Below the pieces are notes generated by a model, which saw nothing but the letters and a program-made list of their open reading frames with translations, had not been told where the DNA came from and did no database searches. Below, in pieces: positions 47,701-56,265 of a stretch of 64,000 bases of DNA (position 1 is its first letter; each line of letters starts with the position of its first letter). The DNA is from Haliclystus octoradiatus (taxonomy: Eukaryota > Cnidaria > Staurozoa > Stauromedusae > Haliclystidae). The stretch is taken from NCBI GenBank assembly GCA_916610825.1, contig OU744447.1, positions 17,887,563-17,951,562 on the forward strand, given 5' to 3'. A program made the translations under genes and the position numbers.

Positions 47701-50700
47701 TTAAAAAACTTTGCTCTAGAGTCAGCTTCTCTGTTATTTAGATGGGGTTTCAACTTGAAATTAACAGAATGACAATGCCGACATGTTGCTACATATAAAA
47801 ATCAATAATGCGAAATCGAGGTGTTAAATCGATGCATTTACAAAGGTAGTAATTTTACAGATAGACGCAATTTTTCTTATTTCAAATAATGCCTAGAAAA
47901 CGGGCATAGAAATGAAAAGAAGATAATGAAAGATTCTACACAATGTCCTAAATTTTACAACCTTTGATTCTTTGATTCAAAATACAGAAAAGGTTTCCAA
48001 CAAAGTCAAAAATGGGAAAAGAATACCGGTGTGTGTGTAACTTTTATTTTGTTTCGTATTCAACATGAGCAATATGCTCGTTTACAATGAAACGAAAGAT
48101 CATACAGTTATTACATAATAATTACAGTGTTACAAGTTACAACAAATAGGCTTATACAGAGTACAAAACTACGATTTACAGAACAATTTTTAACATTACA
48201 ATTATTTTCTGTGATTTACTGGTAACATCGTTCTAATAGGATGCCTTTACTCTCCATCGCTCTAGTGGTTTCCAGGATTGATTTGTTGAGTCCTTTTCCT
48301 TTCAGTTCTTTTATTGAATCTGGCGTGGATCGCCATAACCTTGTTCCGGTTGCAACAAATGATTTTCTTTTTTCTTCGGTCTTATATTTTTGTGTCTGAA
48401 TTCTAAATGGCCTCGAAGAGAATACTTGCTTTTGACTGTCTTAAATAGATTGCTGATTAGCTTGGGTGTTGATGTTGTTATAGCTTGATGAACAATGATT
48501 AATATGCGTGCTGTTTGCCTAACTAGTAGGCTGTCCAATAATTTGTTGTTTTTGATGTTTTGATCAATTGTTTTTGTGTTGGCACTGGAGTTGAGCTGCC
48601 TTATAGCTGATATCTGTAAATTTTCCAGCTTCTGTTGGTTAGTGAATGACAGTACGGTGAATAAGGTGCTGCAGTATTCAAGATGTGGCCTGAGGTATGT
48701 TTTGTATAAGTTGATGGATATAGAAAAGTTAAGTGTGCCTCTGATTTGACGAAGCCGATGTAAACATAGGTTAAACTTTTTCATGCAGCTCTGGGCGTGT
48801 TCTTTCATGCTTATGTGCTTATCAATGATTATTCCAAGGAGTTTAATGGAATCGGACCACTCAATGAGGTTAGATTTTATTTTAACTTGTGGTGTGATAA
48901 GACCGGTAGATGAGTGAGACTGGATCAATATTGCTTGTGATTTTTTTGGGTTGAGATGAAGGCAATTTTCATGAAACCAATTTGTTACGTTTTCAAGGTC
49001 CTTGTTCAACGTCTCAACTGCATAGGCTTTTGACTTCGATGAGTAGTAGACAGTAGTGTCATCAGCATATCTTAGTAATGAAGCATTGATGTCGAGCCAA
49101 GATAGATCAGCAACGTAGATGTTGAATAAAAGGGGTGATAAGATGGAACCTTGAGGTACCCCTCGGGTAACTGGAAATTTTCTTGATGTTGAACCACATA
49201 TTTTTGCTGCTTGGGTGCGCTCAGTGAGGTAACTCGCCATAAGTTTCAGGCTAGATGGGCAGAGATTGTATGCTTCCAGTTTCTTTAGCAAAATTTTATG
49301 ATCTACCATGTCGAATGCCTTTGAGAGGTCTAAAGAAACCAGTACTGTGTGTAATTTATTTTCTTTTGCTGTCTGACAATCATTGACAAGCTTTATTCCA
49401 CCAGTCTCTGGACAATGACCTTTGAGGAAACCAAACATATCACATGGTAGTATCTTGTTGAAATGATCTTGTAGCTGCTTTGAAAGGACTTTCTGAAAAG
49501 ATTTTGAGAGGTGGGATAGTATGGTGACAGGGCGATAGTTTTCTTTCTTAGTAGGGTCATCTCGTTTGAAGATTGGAGTGACTAAGCCATATTTCCAGTA
49601 TATTGGGATTTCACCAACAGTGATCAGATGGTTGTAGAGGTCTGTGATCGGAATAGAAAGACTAGGTAGGATTTTTTTGAGGAGAGCAGATGATAGTTGA
49701 TCAGGCCCCGAAGATTTGTGATTGTCAATTGAGTTGACGATGTTCCATACTTCTTCGTCATTGGCATATCTGAAGGTGAAACTTGATGTGTTCCTCTGTT
49801 TGGATATCAATCGCATACTTAAGTGGTTATTGAGATCGGTTTTACTCCATTGTTTGGAAGGAGGAATGATATCGCTGAAGTAGTTGACAAATGTATCTGC
49901 GATTTCCGCACTGTCTGATATTAGCTTTCCGTTGTCTAGTAGGCGTTTGACTGAGGTGCTGGATTTCTTACCTATTCCTGTAAGTCTCTGGAGGGTTTGG
50001 TGGAAAAATTTTGGTGAGCTTTTTGATGTTTGTGAGAGAAAATTCTTCATTGCATTCCTCTTTAGAGTCGTTACAGCATTCCGTTGTTTGGCAAAAATGA
50101 GTTTTGATTTTGGTGTGCCTTGATCTTTGGAATATGTGTCTCGCAGACGAATTGCTTTTTCAATCTCAGAGTTTATCCATGGAGGACGAGCTGCTTTTAA
50201 AAGGCGAGTTTTGAGGGGTGCGTGTTGGTCAATTATTTTCATGATCTTACTAAACCATATGTTCCATGTCTGGTCTGCAGAATTTAAAGTCCCATTAGCA
50301 CCGATATAGGTACCTTCCCAATTTATACCTGAAAGTTCTTCGTTTAAATGTTCAAAGTTTGTGGATTTAGTTCTACGATAAGTTATTTTCTTCGGAACTT
50401 CCATTTTCATTTTTGAGTAGCATTTGGTTCTACATACAACATGGTCAGATGCGCCGTTTGGGACGGTTTTAGTTTCTGTGAATTGCTGAGGGTTTGAACT
50501 CAATATGACGTCAATCGAGGTACCTGATACTGGCCTTGTTATTTCGGTGATCAAGTTTGTCAAGGCAAAGTCGCTCATAAATGTTCTTAGTTTACATGCT
50601 GCAGGTTCGTCATTGTTGTCTCTAAGATTGCTATTGAGGTCTCCAATAATAATGATATGTGACCTTTGACGTAATATATTCTCTGTTACTTGACTGAGTG

Positions 50701-53700
50701 CGTTATAATATTCAACTGCGGAAAAACTAGGCGGCCGATATGTCAATATAATTGATATTGTTTTGTCAGCAGTTTTGATATCTATGACAAGAACTTCAAT
50801 AGACTCTGATTCCCAAGAATGCCTTCTCCTGCATTGCAGGTTATCGCTTATGTAATATGCTAGTCCTCCCCCTGCTGTGCTGTTTGGCCTGTCTTTACGG
50901 TAAAGTGTGAATCCTGGTATTGCAAGTTGATTGCTTGATATGCGCTGATTTAGTTTAGTTTCACATATACCTATTACGCAATTTTGAAGGCCTGTAATAA
51001 TTCGATCTACTTCATCAATCTTTTTACCTAAACTGTTGCAGTTCCATGTGATGATTTCTATGGCTGTTGGGCCAGGATTTGGGTGGATATCACCTGATAG
51101 GGTTATCAAGAGTGTTACATGATGTAGCAGATTTGAGATGAAATGAATGATTAGATTTATCGCATGATATTTTAGATTGGTGTCTGTTGATTGTGAGACT
51201 TTGTAAAATGAAGAGGAGTTGAAAACACCAATGTTTACTCTAAATTGGACACTGTCAATAGGCATAGTTGTGTTGAAAGCTGTTACGCTGAATCATATTC
51301 CATTGCTTCAAATGTTGAGAAATCAGATATATATACACATATTGTTAAACATGTTAAAGAACATAAAGATAATAGGATTTGAGATTTATCAATTTCCAAT
51401 AATGCAGTTGCCAACTATAAGTATCAACTCATAAACTAACCAAAATCTGACGATGTTATCAGGAAGTCAAACGCCAGATAGGAAAATGAATGTTTGGTCT
51501 ATAGAGACAGCATAATAACATTGATATAAAACGATAGATCCACTAAATAACACTGTAGATATACCAACTCATAAATAAATCCAAGTCTGACGATGTTATT
51601 AAGCAGTCAAACGACAGATAGGAGAATGAATGTTTGGTAGAGACAGCAAAATAATATTGATATAAAACGATAAATCCACTAAATAACACTGTAGATATAC
51701 CAACTCATACATAAATCCAATTCTGACGATGTTATTAAGCAGTCAAACGACAGATAGGAGAATGAATGTTTGGTAGAGACAGCAAAATAATATTGATATA
51801 AAACGATAGATCCACTAAATAACACTGTAGATATACCAACTCATACATAAATCCAATTCTGACGATGTTATTAAGCAGTCAAACGACAGATAGGAGAATG
51901 AATGTTTGGTAGAGACAGCAAAATAATATTGATATAAAACGATAAATCCACTAAATAACACTGTAGATATACCAACTCATAAATAAATCCAATTCTGACG
52001 ATGTAATGTAGAATTTTATTACATTTTTAATACATAGAATCATTATCTTGAGAACATATTAAAAAAAAATGTTCTTATTTTCAATGTCAAAGCTAGAAAT
52101 CATGATAGAATCTATTTATACATACAGTATGGGAATACAAGAAATGTAGGGTTTACATATTAAAAAACTTTGCTCTAGAGTCAGCTTCTCTGTTATTTAG
52201 ATGGGGTTTCAACTTGAAATTAACAGAATGACAATGCCGACACGTTGCTACATATAAAAATCAATAATGCGAAATCGAGGTGTTAAATCGATGCATTTAC
52301 AAAGGTAGTAATTTTACAGATAGACGCAACTTTTCTTATTTCAAATAATGCCTAGAAAACGGGCATAGAAATGAAAAGAAGATAATGAAAGATTCTACAC
52401 AATGTCCTAAATTTTACAACCTTTGATTCTTTGATTCAAAATACAGAAAAGGTTTCCAACAAAGTCAAAAATGGGAAAGGAATACCGGTATGCAATAATT
52501 AGCAAAGTTTGTAATGGAAGTTGTTTGGTGCATCAACGTTATTTCCAGATGTATGTAGACATTGAGTGTGTGAATAGATCAAGTGAATTTATTTTTATTT
52601 TTAAAAGTTGTAAATAAAATCAAGTTAGCACTGATGAACTTACCTGGAAAAGAGTCATTAATTCATCTGCAATCTTAAAAGTAAAGTAAAATGTGCATTT
52701 AGGAATTTTGATAATAATGCATATCAGATCCAATGAATGATAGAAATGACAAATTTACTAATCCTCCAAATGTATTGCATACCACTTGTGGAACAGTTGA
52801 TGTTATCTTTTCCATTGCATTCTAAAATAGAACAGAATCTTCATCAGGCAAGGTATCAAATATAATAATTTATCTGTCTGTATGCTTGGTATTCAATACC
52901 TTGTGACCACAAACAAAATTTCATGACCATTTTCCCTGAGTTGATATTACGAAGACTACACATAGTAGTACCGTAGCTCATGGAATGTAGAAATATAGGA
53001 TCTATTGATCTATTATAGAAATTATAGGATTTGAATCCAAACTGTTTTAATTATCAAATTTTAATGGATAATTTAACAATAGCCATACTTGTCTTCTTAC
53101 TATGGTGTAGATAGAAATTGGTTCACCCTATCAGTCAAGCAACGCTTTGACGTTAGAACCTGAGGAATTGATTTTAACTTGCATATTACATCAAAGTTGG
53201 GTGTGGATAATAGGGAGGTCAAATTAAGCAAATGTGAATGCATAGGCCCTATACCCTAAATTGAATTAGATGGTGAGCTAAGTTTTGAATGCAAATAGTA
53301 GTGCCGTATAATGTATATGGCTTCAGTGTAATGTATATGTATATGGCGTTCAGTGGCTTTAAAGGGTTATTCACAATTGATTTAATGGGCCATGCAAATA
53401 ATTGATAACTAAATATCAAATTAAAAATCAAAATAAATAAGGTTGGGGGGGGGGGGGTTGAAGATTCAAAAATTGTTTGAAATTTAGTCCAGTGAAAAAA
53501 TCTTACAGGTTATCTGGTTTCTGAATGAATGATGTCTGATGATGTTGATGCCTATTTGACAAGGACCAAGTAGAGGCAGTCATCCGCTCATTTATAACAA
53601 ATACCTTCTATGGAATCTTTTTAAATAAAACGAAAGTTACCATTTCTAGTTTTGATTTTTCCTCTTTAGATATCCCTTGAAAAGGGGTGATATCCCCGAC

Positions 53701-55674
53701 AATGCACTCAGCAAGATCATGAACCAATGCTAGTCGCATACATCTGTGTTAAACAAAACGGAAATACAGTAAATAAAAATGTAATAGCTTTGTAACCCTT
53801 GCTTTGTGAGAAGTTGTCTTGGCAAAATATAATAGTCCAGGGTATTGTAATTATTAAGGATCATGTGCCAGATTATTTAACAGCACAAGTTGAGTCTGCT
53901 AGTTGCTCTTCATTATAATAATGGTAGGTTGTGCCCTGCCGATGTTAAAAGGAGGATTTGGTCGTTATTCATCTATATTGCAGTTTTATAGAAAAATAGC
54001 AAACACAAATCGGAAAATTAAATTTTCATCATACAATTACCTAATTATCTCGTAAAAAAGTGGGCTCTATTTTTTCATTTTTTACTACTACTTCAAACTT
54101 CGTCAAGTTGTCTTTTAAGTTTCATCAAATTTCGGTAAAAGACTAAATGAATACTATTCTGATATACTACATAATACATTACAGTTTATTGCTGCAAGGC
54201 TTGTAAATAAGACACAATGAAAGTAGTAGAAATCATAGCTGTGATGGCTGATTTCTTGGAAAATTTTTGCTCGCTCCGCTCGCGTGTCGTATCATGTATT
54301 TCATTTTTGTAGGCTAACATCAATCATATAAAATCAGACAACGAAGGTTTAATTATTGAAATACAACACCAGAATAAACAAAAGTAGCCAAAATATGTCT
54401 GATTGTTCGATAAAATCTTGGGAAAAAAAACTCTCTGATTAATCAATCAATCATTTTAAATTCATAACTGCCACAAATTCTACAGCACGTTTACCACATT
54501 CTTTGTCAAAATCTGGTTGATGTTTACTTAGACTTTAAATCGGATAACAGAATTCCCACTCCAAACTGAACATAAAACTACAAAACATGAAACACTGAGA
54601 CATGCAACTATTGAAAAACGATAATAAAAAGCGGCGTTGCGTCAGGTGTTGTATGACGTCATCCGCAAAGTTTTCGTGGACATTTCCGTCAAACCGCGCA
54701 ATTTTTACGAAGTGTCTATTTGACCAGCAGTCGCAGCCATTATGGATTCAACTGCGCGTGCGCTGACAGTCAATTACGTCATTCACTCGATAACGTGTTT
54801 CACTCGTCCCAGTATTAGGGTTAGGTTTAGGGTCCGATCACGTGATCCACCCGTTTAGTGTTAGGGTTAGGGTCAAGTCACGTGATAACCACTCCGTCGA
54901 GTATAAATTCATTTCTGTTTCATTAGCTCTCGTCGGTTGGCGTAGCTCATTCGGATTGAGTCTGACTAGAGTGCAGGGTATGCTGGTTCGAGTCCTGGTC
55001 GATCCGAAATTTTAATTTATATTCATCATTTATATCCCGAATTGTTTATAAGTTACTGTTCGTTCATTATACGCATGCGTTGGTATCCATAATGGCTGCG
55101 ACTGCCGGTCAAATTAGTAATAGTCACAGCGAACAGTCGAACATAGCGAATAGTCGAACATAGATAGTGTGACGTATACATCTTTGCGCATGCGCTGATG
55201 ACTGCCGGTCAAATAGCCTTGGCGCTAAATGACCGGCTGCCGGTCAAATAGTCACAGCGCAATTTTTACGATCGATTTTTTCTTCCCCGCACATTTACAA
55301 AGTCAAAGAATGCAGTCTGGGCTTAATGTGGCTTAATGTTTTAGACTGTACTCAAGTCTACCATAATGAACTAGGTGATGTTTATTTACCTATCTCTGTT
55401 AAGTGAAACATCGTTTGTTTTGCTAGCGCTTCCATCAATCATAAATGTCATCATTGCCATTCTGTACATGTGCTCAGCAACACTTTCAGGCTCTTTAACG
55501 TCATGATTTACCCAACCAGTTCTTACTGTACGCTGAATTAATAAGCATAAATAGGTAAACAATTGTTAAATATCAATGATATGGTCAAATTTACCGTGTC
55601 ACTGATGCAAATGGTACCTTCAATTGTCCAACATAGGTGAAAAACTGCAGTTTACTTTGGATAGAATCCGCCAT
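35711..55674 (-). CDS. HDDC2: HD domain-containing protein 2 (5'-deoxynucleotidase family)
   Basis: HD-type metal-dependent nucleoside 5'-monophosphate phosphohydrolase family. Minus-strand exons: 55618-55674, 55390-55532, 53641-53743, 52644-52673, 37347-37437, 36617-36664, 35711-35799; GT-AG borders, phases agree, 186 residues. Family landmarks: the N-terminus MADSIQSKLQFFTYVGQLK, RTGWVNHDVKEPESVAEHMYRM (metal His), LALVHDLAECIVGDI (HD dyad), EEAKFVKDLDRFEMILQAFEYE and GELQMFFETTKGKF. The 30-nt fourth exon gives IADELMTLFQ. About 12 residues found in human HDDC2 between this exon and EYES (the ELYELWE region) were not located. They may sit in an unseen exon within intron 4 or be absent. Intron 4 (37438-52643, 15.2 kb) holds two LINEs, LTR-type fossils and other repeats. 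The start lies 106 bp from MRPS28, transcribed the other way. Confidence 0.9.
37172..37235. mobile_element. minimal family B palindrome
   Basis: CCCCTGTGAAAAACAGTTCA then the inverse TGAACTGTTTTTTGC with almost no loop: an arm-only derivative of the 19237-19420 family. Located in HDDC2 intron 5. Confidence 0.6.
37700..38710 (+). mobile_element. decayed LINE 5' portion (ORF1-like and first endonuclease residues)
   Basis: Lys/Glu/Gln-rich coiled-coil-like coding traces (ORFs at 38050-38235 and 38362-38574) are followed near 38630 by MKIYYVNTRGLKSKLESLNE. That resembles the opening of an APE endonuclease domain (N of the N-x-R-G-L-K-S-K motif). The reading breaks soon after. Clade not assigned. 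It does not connect in frame to the LINE at 39640. Confidence 0.4.
38876..39600 (+). pseudogene. broken transposase-like gene of a DNA transposon
   Basis: Starts MTSQTQPKLTFKDRPREW, continues SVNDFLQLLREAPHEKYPNL, DMRTLMKTSRKIE, then in another frame MGIENGIS, FNIDGLPLFKSSKMQLWPIL, FIVCLYTGESQPKP, VEAVICDAPARSFIKCIIGH and, in a third frame, YSCERCKIRG. This order (PxxxRTLLxTPRK, NIDGLPLxKSS, CDAPA, CxxC) is what I recall from animal proteins annotated as transposase domain-containing. I cannot assign the superfamily. At least two frame changes (near 39115 and 39480) make it dead. A LINE abuts it at about 39640. Confidence 0.5.
39640..41750 (+). mobile_element. 5'-truncated LINE (CR1/Jockey group), reverse transcriptase part
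   Basis: One frame, 39636-41522, covers the end of the linker and the whole RT: YRPVS, MESIIVSQMLDYL, HGFLTRRSTCTQL, DFSKTFDTVSH, VSGVPQGSVIGPLL and LFADDAKIF, followed by the C-terminal thumb region with LLETVSPVWNP. One in-frame TAA at 40233-40235 follows YRPVS. The endonuclease is missing (5' truncation). The 3' tail ends about 41728-41750 in AAATAAAATACATACATACA, a short-repeat tail rather than poly(A). Inserted in HDDC2 intron 4, antisense to the host gene. Confidence 0.85.
42230..42780 (-). mobile_element. LTR-retrotransposon fossil, BEL/Pao-like pol fragment
   Basis: The minus strand contains GINEPYVIKTSLGWLARR, resembling the protease-to-RT junction of BEL/Pao elements. No terminal repeats were recognised. 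It is a broken, old fragment, opposite in orientation to the neighbouring fossil. Confidence 0.55.
42940..44780 (+). mobile_element. LTR-retrotransposon fossil with gag knuckles, protease, RNase H and integrase parts
   Basis: In order: two CCHC zinc knuckles (CFLCKTIGHLAKDC and CFRCGKPGHTSDVC), an aspartic-protease-like LVDTGCTDT, RNase H-like segments (WCDASSIALGV, then MTDSAAAVYRWL) and an integrase zinc-binding motif (HNLLHGGYTRTKWL ... CNCCNYI). Gypsy- or BEL-related; the order of parts does not decide. Broken in several places and without visible LTRs; old. Confidence 0.7.
44865..45130 (+). pseudogene. THAP-type zinc finger fragment
   Basis: FVPKCISTGESKLGLHSFAL, KTWKNQIPRTDW, ICNLHF and RLKPGAYPKKCL match the C2CH THAP domain pattern (C...SFxxP...W...DW...C..HF...LK..A.P). 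It starts right after the integrase-like fossil. THAP domains occur in P-element-type transposases and host regulators; nothing downstream decides which. Probably a transposon remnant. Confidence 0.6.
45131..45889. other. no recognised feature
   Basis: Contains a 63-codon frame (45311-45502) without recognisable domain and A-rich tracts near 45660. Within HDDC2 intron 4. Confidence 0.3.
45890..47190 (+). mobile_element. LTR-retrotransposon fossil, BEL/Pao-like RT/RNase H region
   Basis: Segments such as RRGIVAIIKFICDPLGMASR and ISRLEPCAALEASR are characteristic of the BEL/Pao pol region (RT end and RNase H). Heavily broken and old. No terminal repeats identified. Confidence 0.6.
47544..48030. 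repeat. 487-bp direct repeat, left copy
   Basis: Begins GTAATGTAGAATTTTATTAC and ends GAATACCGGT. Matches 52003-52489 base for base without gaps except five substitutions (about 1%). The sequence between the two copies is exactly one LINE. Confidence 0.95.
48311..51265 (-). CDS. LINE polyprotein: 2A-like leader, APE endonuclease, reverse transcriptase
   Basis: 984 residues. Residues 1-66 form a leader with a hydrophobic stretch (NLIIHFISNLL, VTLLITL) ending in SGDIHPNPGP (51068-51097), a 2A-like motif. APE endonuclease follows at about 67-290: TWNCNSLGKK (Asn), ICETKL (Glu), YRPPSF, IIIGDLNSN (Asp/Asn), SDHVVC (final His). RT covers about 480-800: YRPVTIL, GFLKGHCPE, LDLSKAFDMVDHKILL, TRGVPQGSILSPLLFNIY and LRYADDTTVYY with the YADD catalytic site. 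A C-terminal region follows. All catalytic motifs I can check are present. Single-ORF design fits CR1/L2/Rex1 relatives; no separate ORF1 is seen. The start is the first Met of the open frame; a start a little downstream is possible. Confidence 0.92.
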   Translation of the reverse strand: MPIDSVQFRVNIGVFNSSSFYKVSQSTDTNLKYHAINLIIHFISNLLHHVTLLITLSGDIHPNPGPTAIEIITWNCNSLGKKIDEVDRIITGLQNCVIGICETKLNQRISSNQLAIPGFTLYRKDRPNSTAGGGLAYYISDNLQCRRRHSWESESIEVLVIDIKTADKTISIILTYRPPSFSAVEYYNALSQVTENILRQRSHIIIIGDLNSNLRDNNDEPAACKLRTFMSDFALTNLITEITRPVSGTSIDVILSSNPQQFTETKTVPNGASDHVVCRTKCYSKMKMEVPKKITYRRTKSTNFEHLNEELSGINWEGTYIGANGTLNSADQTWNIWFSKIMKIIDQHAPLKTRLLKAARPPWINSEIEKAIRLRDTYSKDQGTPKSKLIFAKQRNAVTTLKRNAMKNFLSQTSKSSPKFFHQTLQRLTGIGKKSSTSVKRLLDNGKLISDSAEIADTFVNYFSDIIPPSKQWSKTDLNNHLSMRLISKQRNTSSFTFRYANDEEVWNIVNSIDNHKSSGPDQLSSALLKKILPSLSIPITDLYNHLITVGEIPIYWKYGLVTPIFKRDDPTKKENYRPVTILSHLSKSFQKVLSKQLQDHFNKILPCDMFGFLKGHCPETGGIKLVNDCQTAKENKLHTVLVSLDLSKAFDMVDHKILLKKLEAYNLCPSSLKLMASYLTERTQAAKICGSTSRKFPVTRGVPQGSILSPLLFNIYVADLSWLDINASLLRYADDTTVYYSSKSKAYAVETLNKDLENVTNWFHENCLHLNPKKSQAILIQSHSSTGLITPQVKIKSNLIEWSDSIKLLGIIIDKHISMKEHAQSCMKKFNLCLHRLRQIRGTLNFSISINLYKTYLRPHLEYCSTLFTVLSFTNQQKLENLQISAIRQLNSSANTKTIDQNIKNNKLLDSLLVRQTARILIIVHQAITTSTPKLISNLFKTVKSKYSLRGHLEFRHKNIRPKKKENHLLQPEQGYGDPRQIQ
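51440..52002 (-). repeat. tandem 136-bp monomers in the LINE leader
   Basis: The word gacgatgtta recurs with starts near 51451, 51591, 51727, 51863 and (truncated) 51999, giving spacings of 140, 136, 136 and 136 bp. Units share cagtcaaacgacagatagga and ccactaaataacactgtaga. The unit nearest the ORF is the most diverged. By analogy with monomer-type L1 promoters these may be promoter units; that is inference. Confidence 0.9.
52003..52489. repeat. 487-bp direct repeat, right copy
   Basis: Same length as the copy at 47544-48030 with five substitutions and no gaps. It directly follows the outermost LINE monomer. Confidence 0.95.
54815..54872. repeat. short telomere-like TTAGGG words
   Basis: TTAGGGTTAGGTTTAGGG at 54815-54832 and TTAGGGTTAGGG at 54861-54872, between TCACGTGAT palindromes. 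Too short to claim a telomeric relic. Confidence 0.5.
54941..55010 (+). other. tRNA-like segment (possible SINE head)
   Basis: TAGCTCATTCGG resembles an A box and GGTTCGAGTCC is a perfect B box with normal spacing. The D stem pairs (GCTC/GAGT), but the acceptor and anticodon stems pair poorly, so it is not a functional tRNA. Confidence 0.45.
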
Positions 55675-55780
55675 GTTAACTGTTGTTCATTTAATGAAAC
55701 GAGGCTTTCACATGATGACAGATTTGAGAGAATATGAGGCTGACAAATTAATTCTGCAGAGAATAATTGACAAACGAGTG
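55675..55780. promoter_or_regulatory. shared HDDC2/MRPS28 start region
   Basis: 106 bp between the HDDC2 ATG (minus, 55674) and the preferred MRPS28 ATG (plus, 55781). No TATA box seen. Transcription must start within or overlap the opposite gene's first exon, suggesting a compact bidirectional promoter. Confidence 0.55.
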
Positions 55781-56265
55781 ATGATGTCTTCAAAACTTTT
55801 GTTTGAAATTACCAAGAGAAATGCTACATTTTTATCAAGACCGATAGCTAGGTTATGCTCTAATGGCTCTGAAAGTTTTGAAGAAATGCTAAGAACATCT
55901 CCATTGATGAGATTTGGTCGTCCGAAAGGAAAGTTAGTGATTGCAGAAATCACAGAAAGATGTAATGATGACCTGTATGTTGATTTTGGGGGTAAATTTT
56001 CTGCTGTTGTCAAAGTTCCACAGAAATCACCAGAGTAAGTATGTTCTTGTATAGAGCTATGTATGCATTATCTATTTTAGTATAGTACTAAAAGATCTAG
56101 ACAATGTTGATTTGAATATTGAATTATTGCGTCAACAGGGCATACCAACCAGGTACAGCGGTAAAAGTGATTATAAAACAAATGGAGATCACAGGATGCT
56201 TTCTTGGTCAAGAAAGACATATGTCATTAAATGAAGCAGAAGTTGCTCTTATTGGACTTCATTGA
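55781..56265 (+). CDS. MRPS28: mitochondrial small ribosomal subunit protein MRPS28
   Basis: Component of the mitochondrial 28S ribosomal subunit. Two exons, 55781-56034 and 56139-56265, 126 residues. The N-terminus from 55781 reads MMSSKLLFEITKRNATFL then SRPIARLC, a good mitochondrial presequence. The family core follows: SFEEMLRTSPLMRFGRPKGK, LVIAEITERCNDDLYVDFGG, VIIKQMEITGCFLG and EVALIGLH. The frame stays open upstream to 55637 with Mets at 55673 and 55697. Those starts would abut or overlap the HDDC2 start codon and push the presequence inward, so I prefer 55781 (or 55784). Shorter than human (187), mainly at the N- and C-termini. Confidence 0.92.

Larger units (their letters stand above)
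48031..52002 (-). mobile_element. full-length APE-type LINE (CR1/L2/Rex1-like) with monomeric 5' leader
   Basis: In its own orientation: a 5' leader of tandem 136-bp units (52002 down to about 51440), a unique leader, one 984-codon ORF (51265-48311), then a 280-bp 3' UTR ending in an AC-rich tail (...AAAAGTTACACACAC). Both edges coincide with the 487-bp direct repeats. The ORF is uninterrupted, so the element looks structurally complete and recent. It lies in HDDC2 intron 4 in the same orientation as the gene. Confidence 0.9.
54525..55300. mobile_element. dispersed repeat E, copy 2, with internal inverted repeats
   Basis: The left part matches 9940-10110 and the right part (caatttttacgatcgatttt at about 55260) matches about 10508. 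Inside are inverted arms TTTGACCAGCAGTCGCAGCC (about 54719) and its counterpart GGCTGCGACTGCCGGTCAAA (about 55093). A tRNA-like segment and TTAGGG-like words lie between the arms. It lies in HDDC2 intron 2. Confidence 0.6.

Noticed and set aside
51440-52002. CRISPR-like array from regularly spaced repeats
   Set aside because: The repeats are contiguous 136-bp tandem units without unique spacers, in an animal LINE leader.
47544-52489. Reading the 487-bp repeats as LTRs of a retrovirus-like element
   Set aside because: No TG...CA ends, and the interior is only a LINE with its own 5' leader and 3' tail. Kept only as a weak alternative in the finding.
54815-54872. Interstitial telomere or former chromosome end
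   Set aside because: Only two to three imperfect TTAGGG units in two places, inside a dispersed repeat.
55637-55780. Upstream in-frame Met codons for MRPS28 (55637, 55673, 55697)
   Set aside because: The first two lie upstream of or overlap the HDDC2 start codon, and all three would bury the presequence-like N-terminus starting at 55781.
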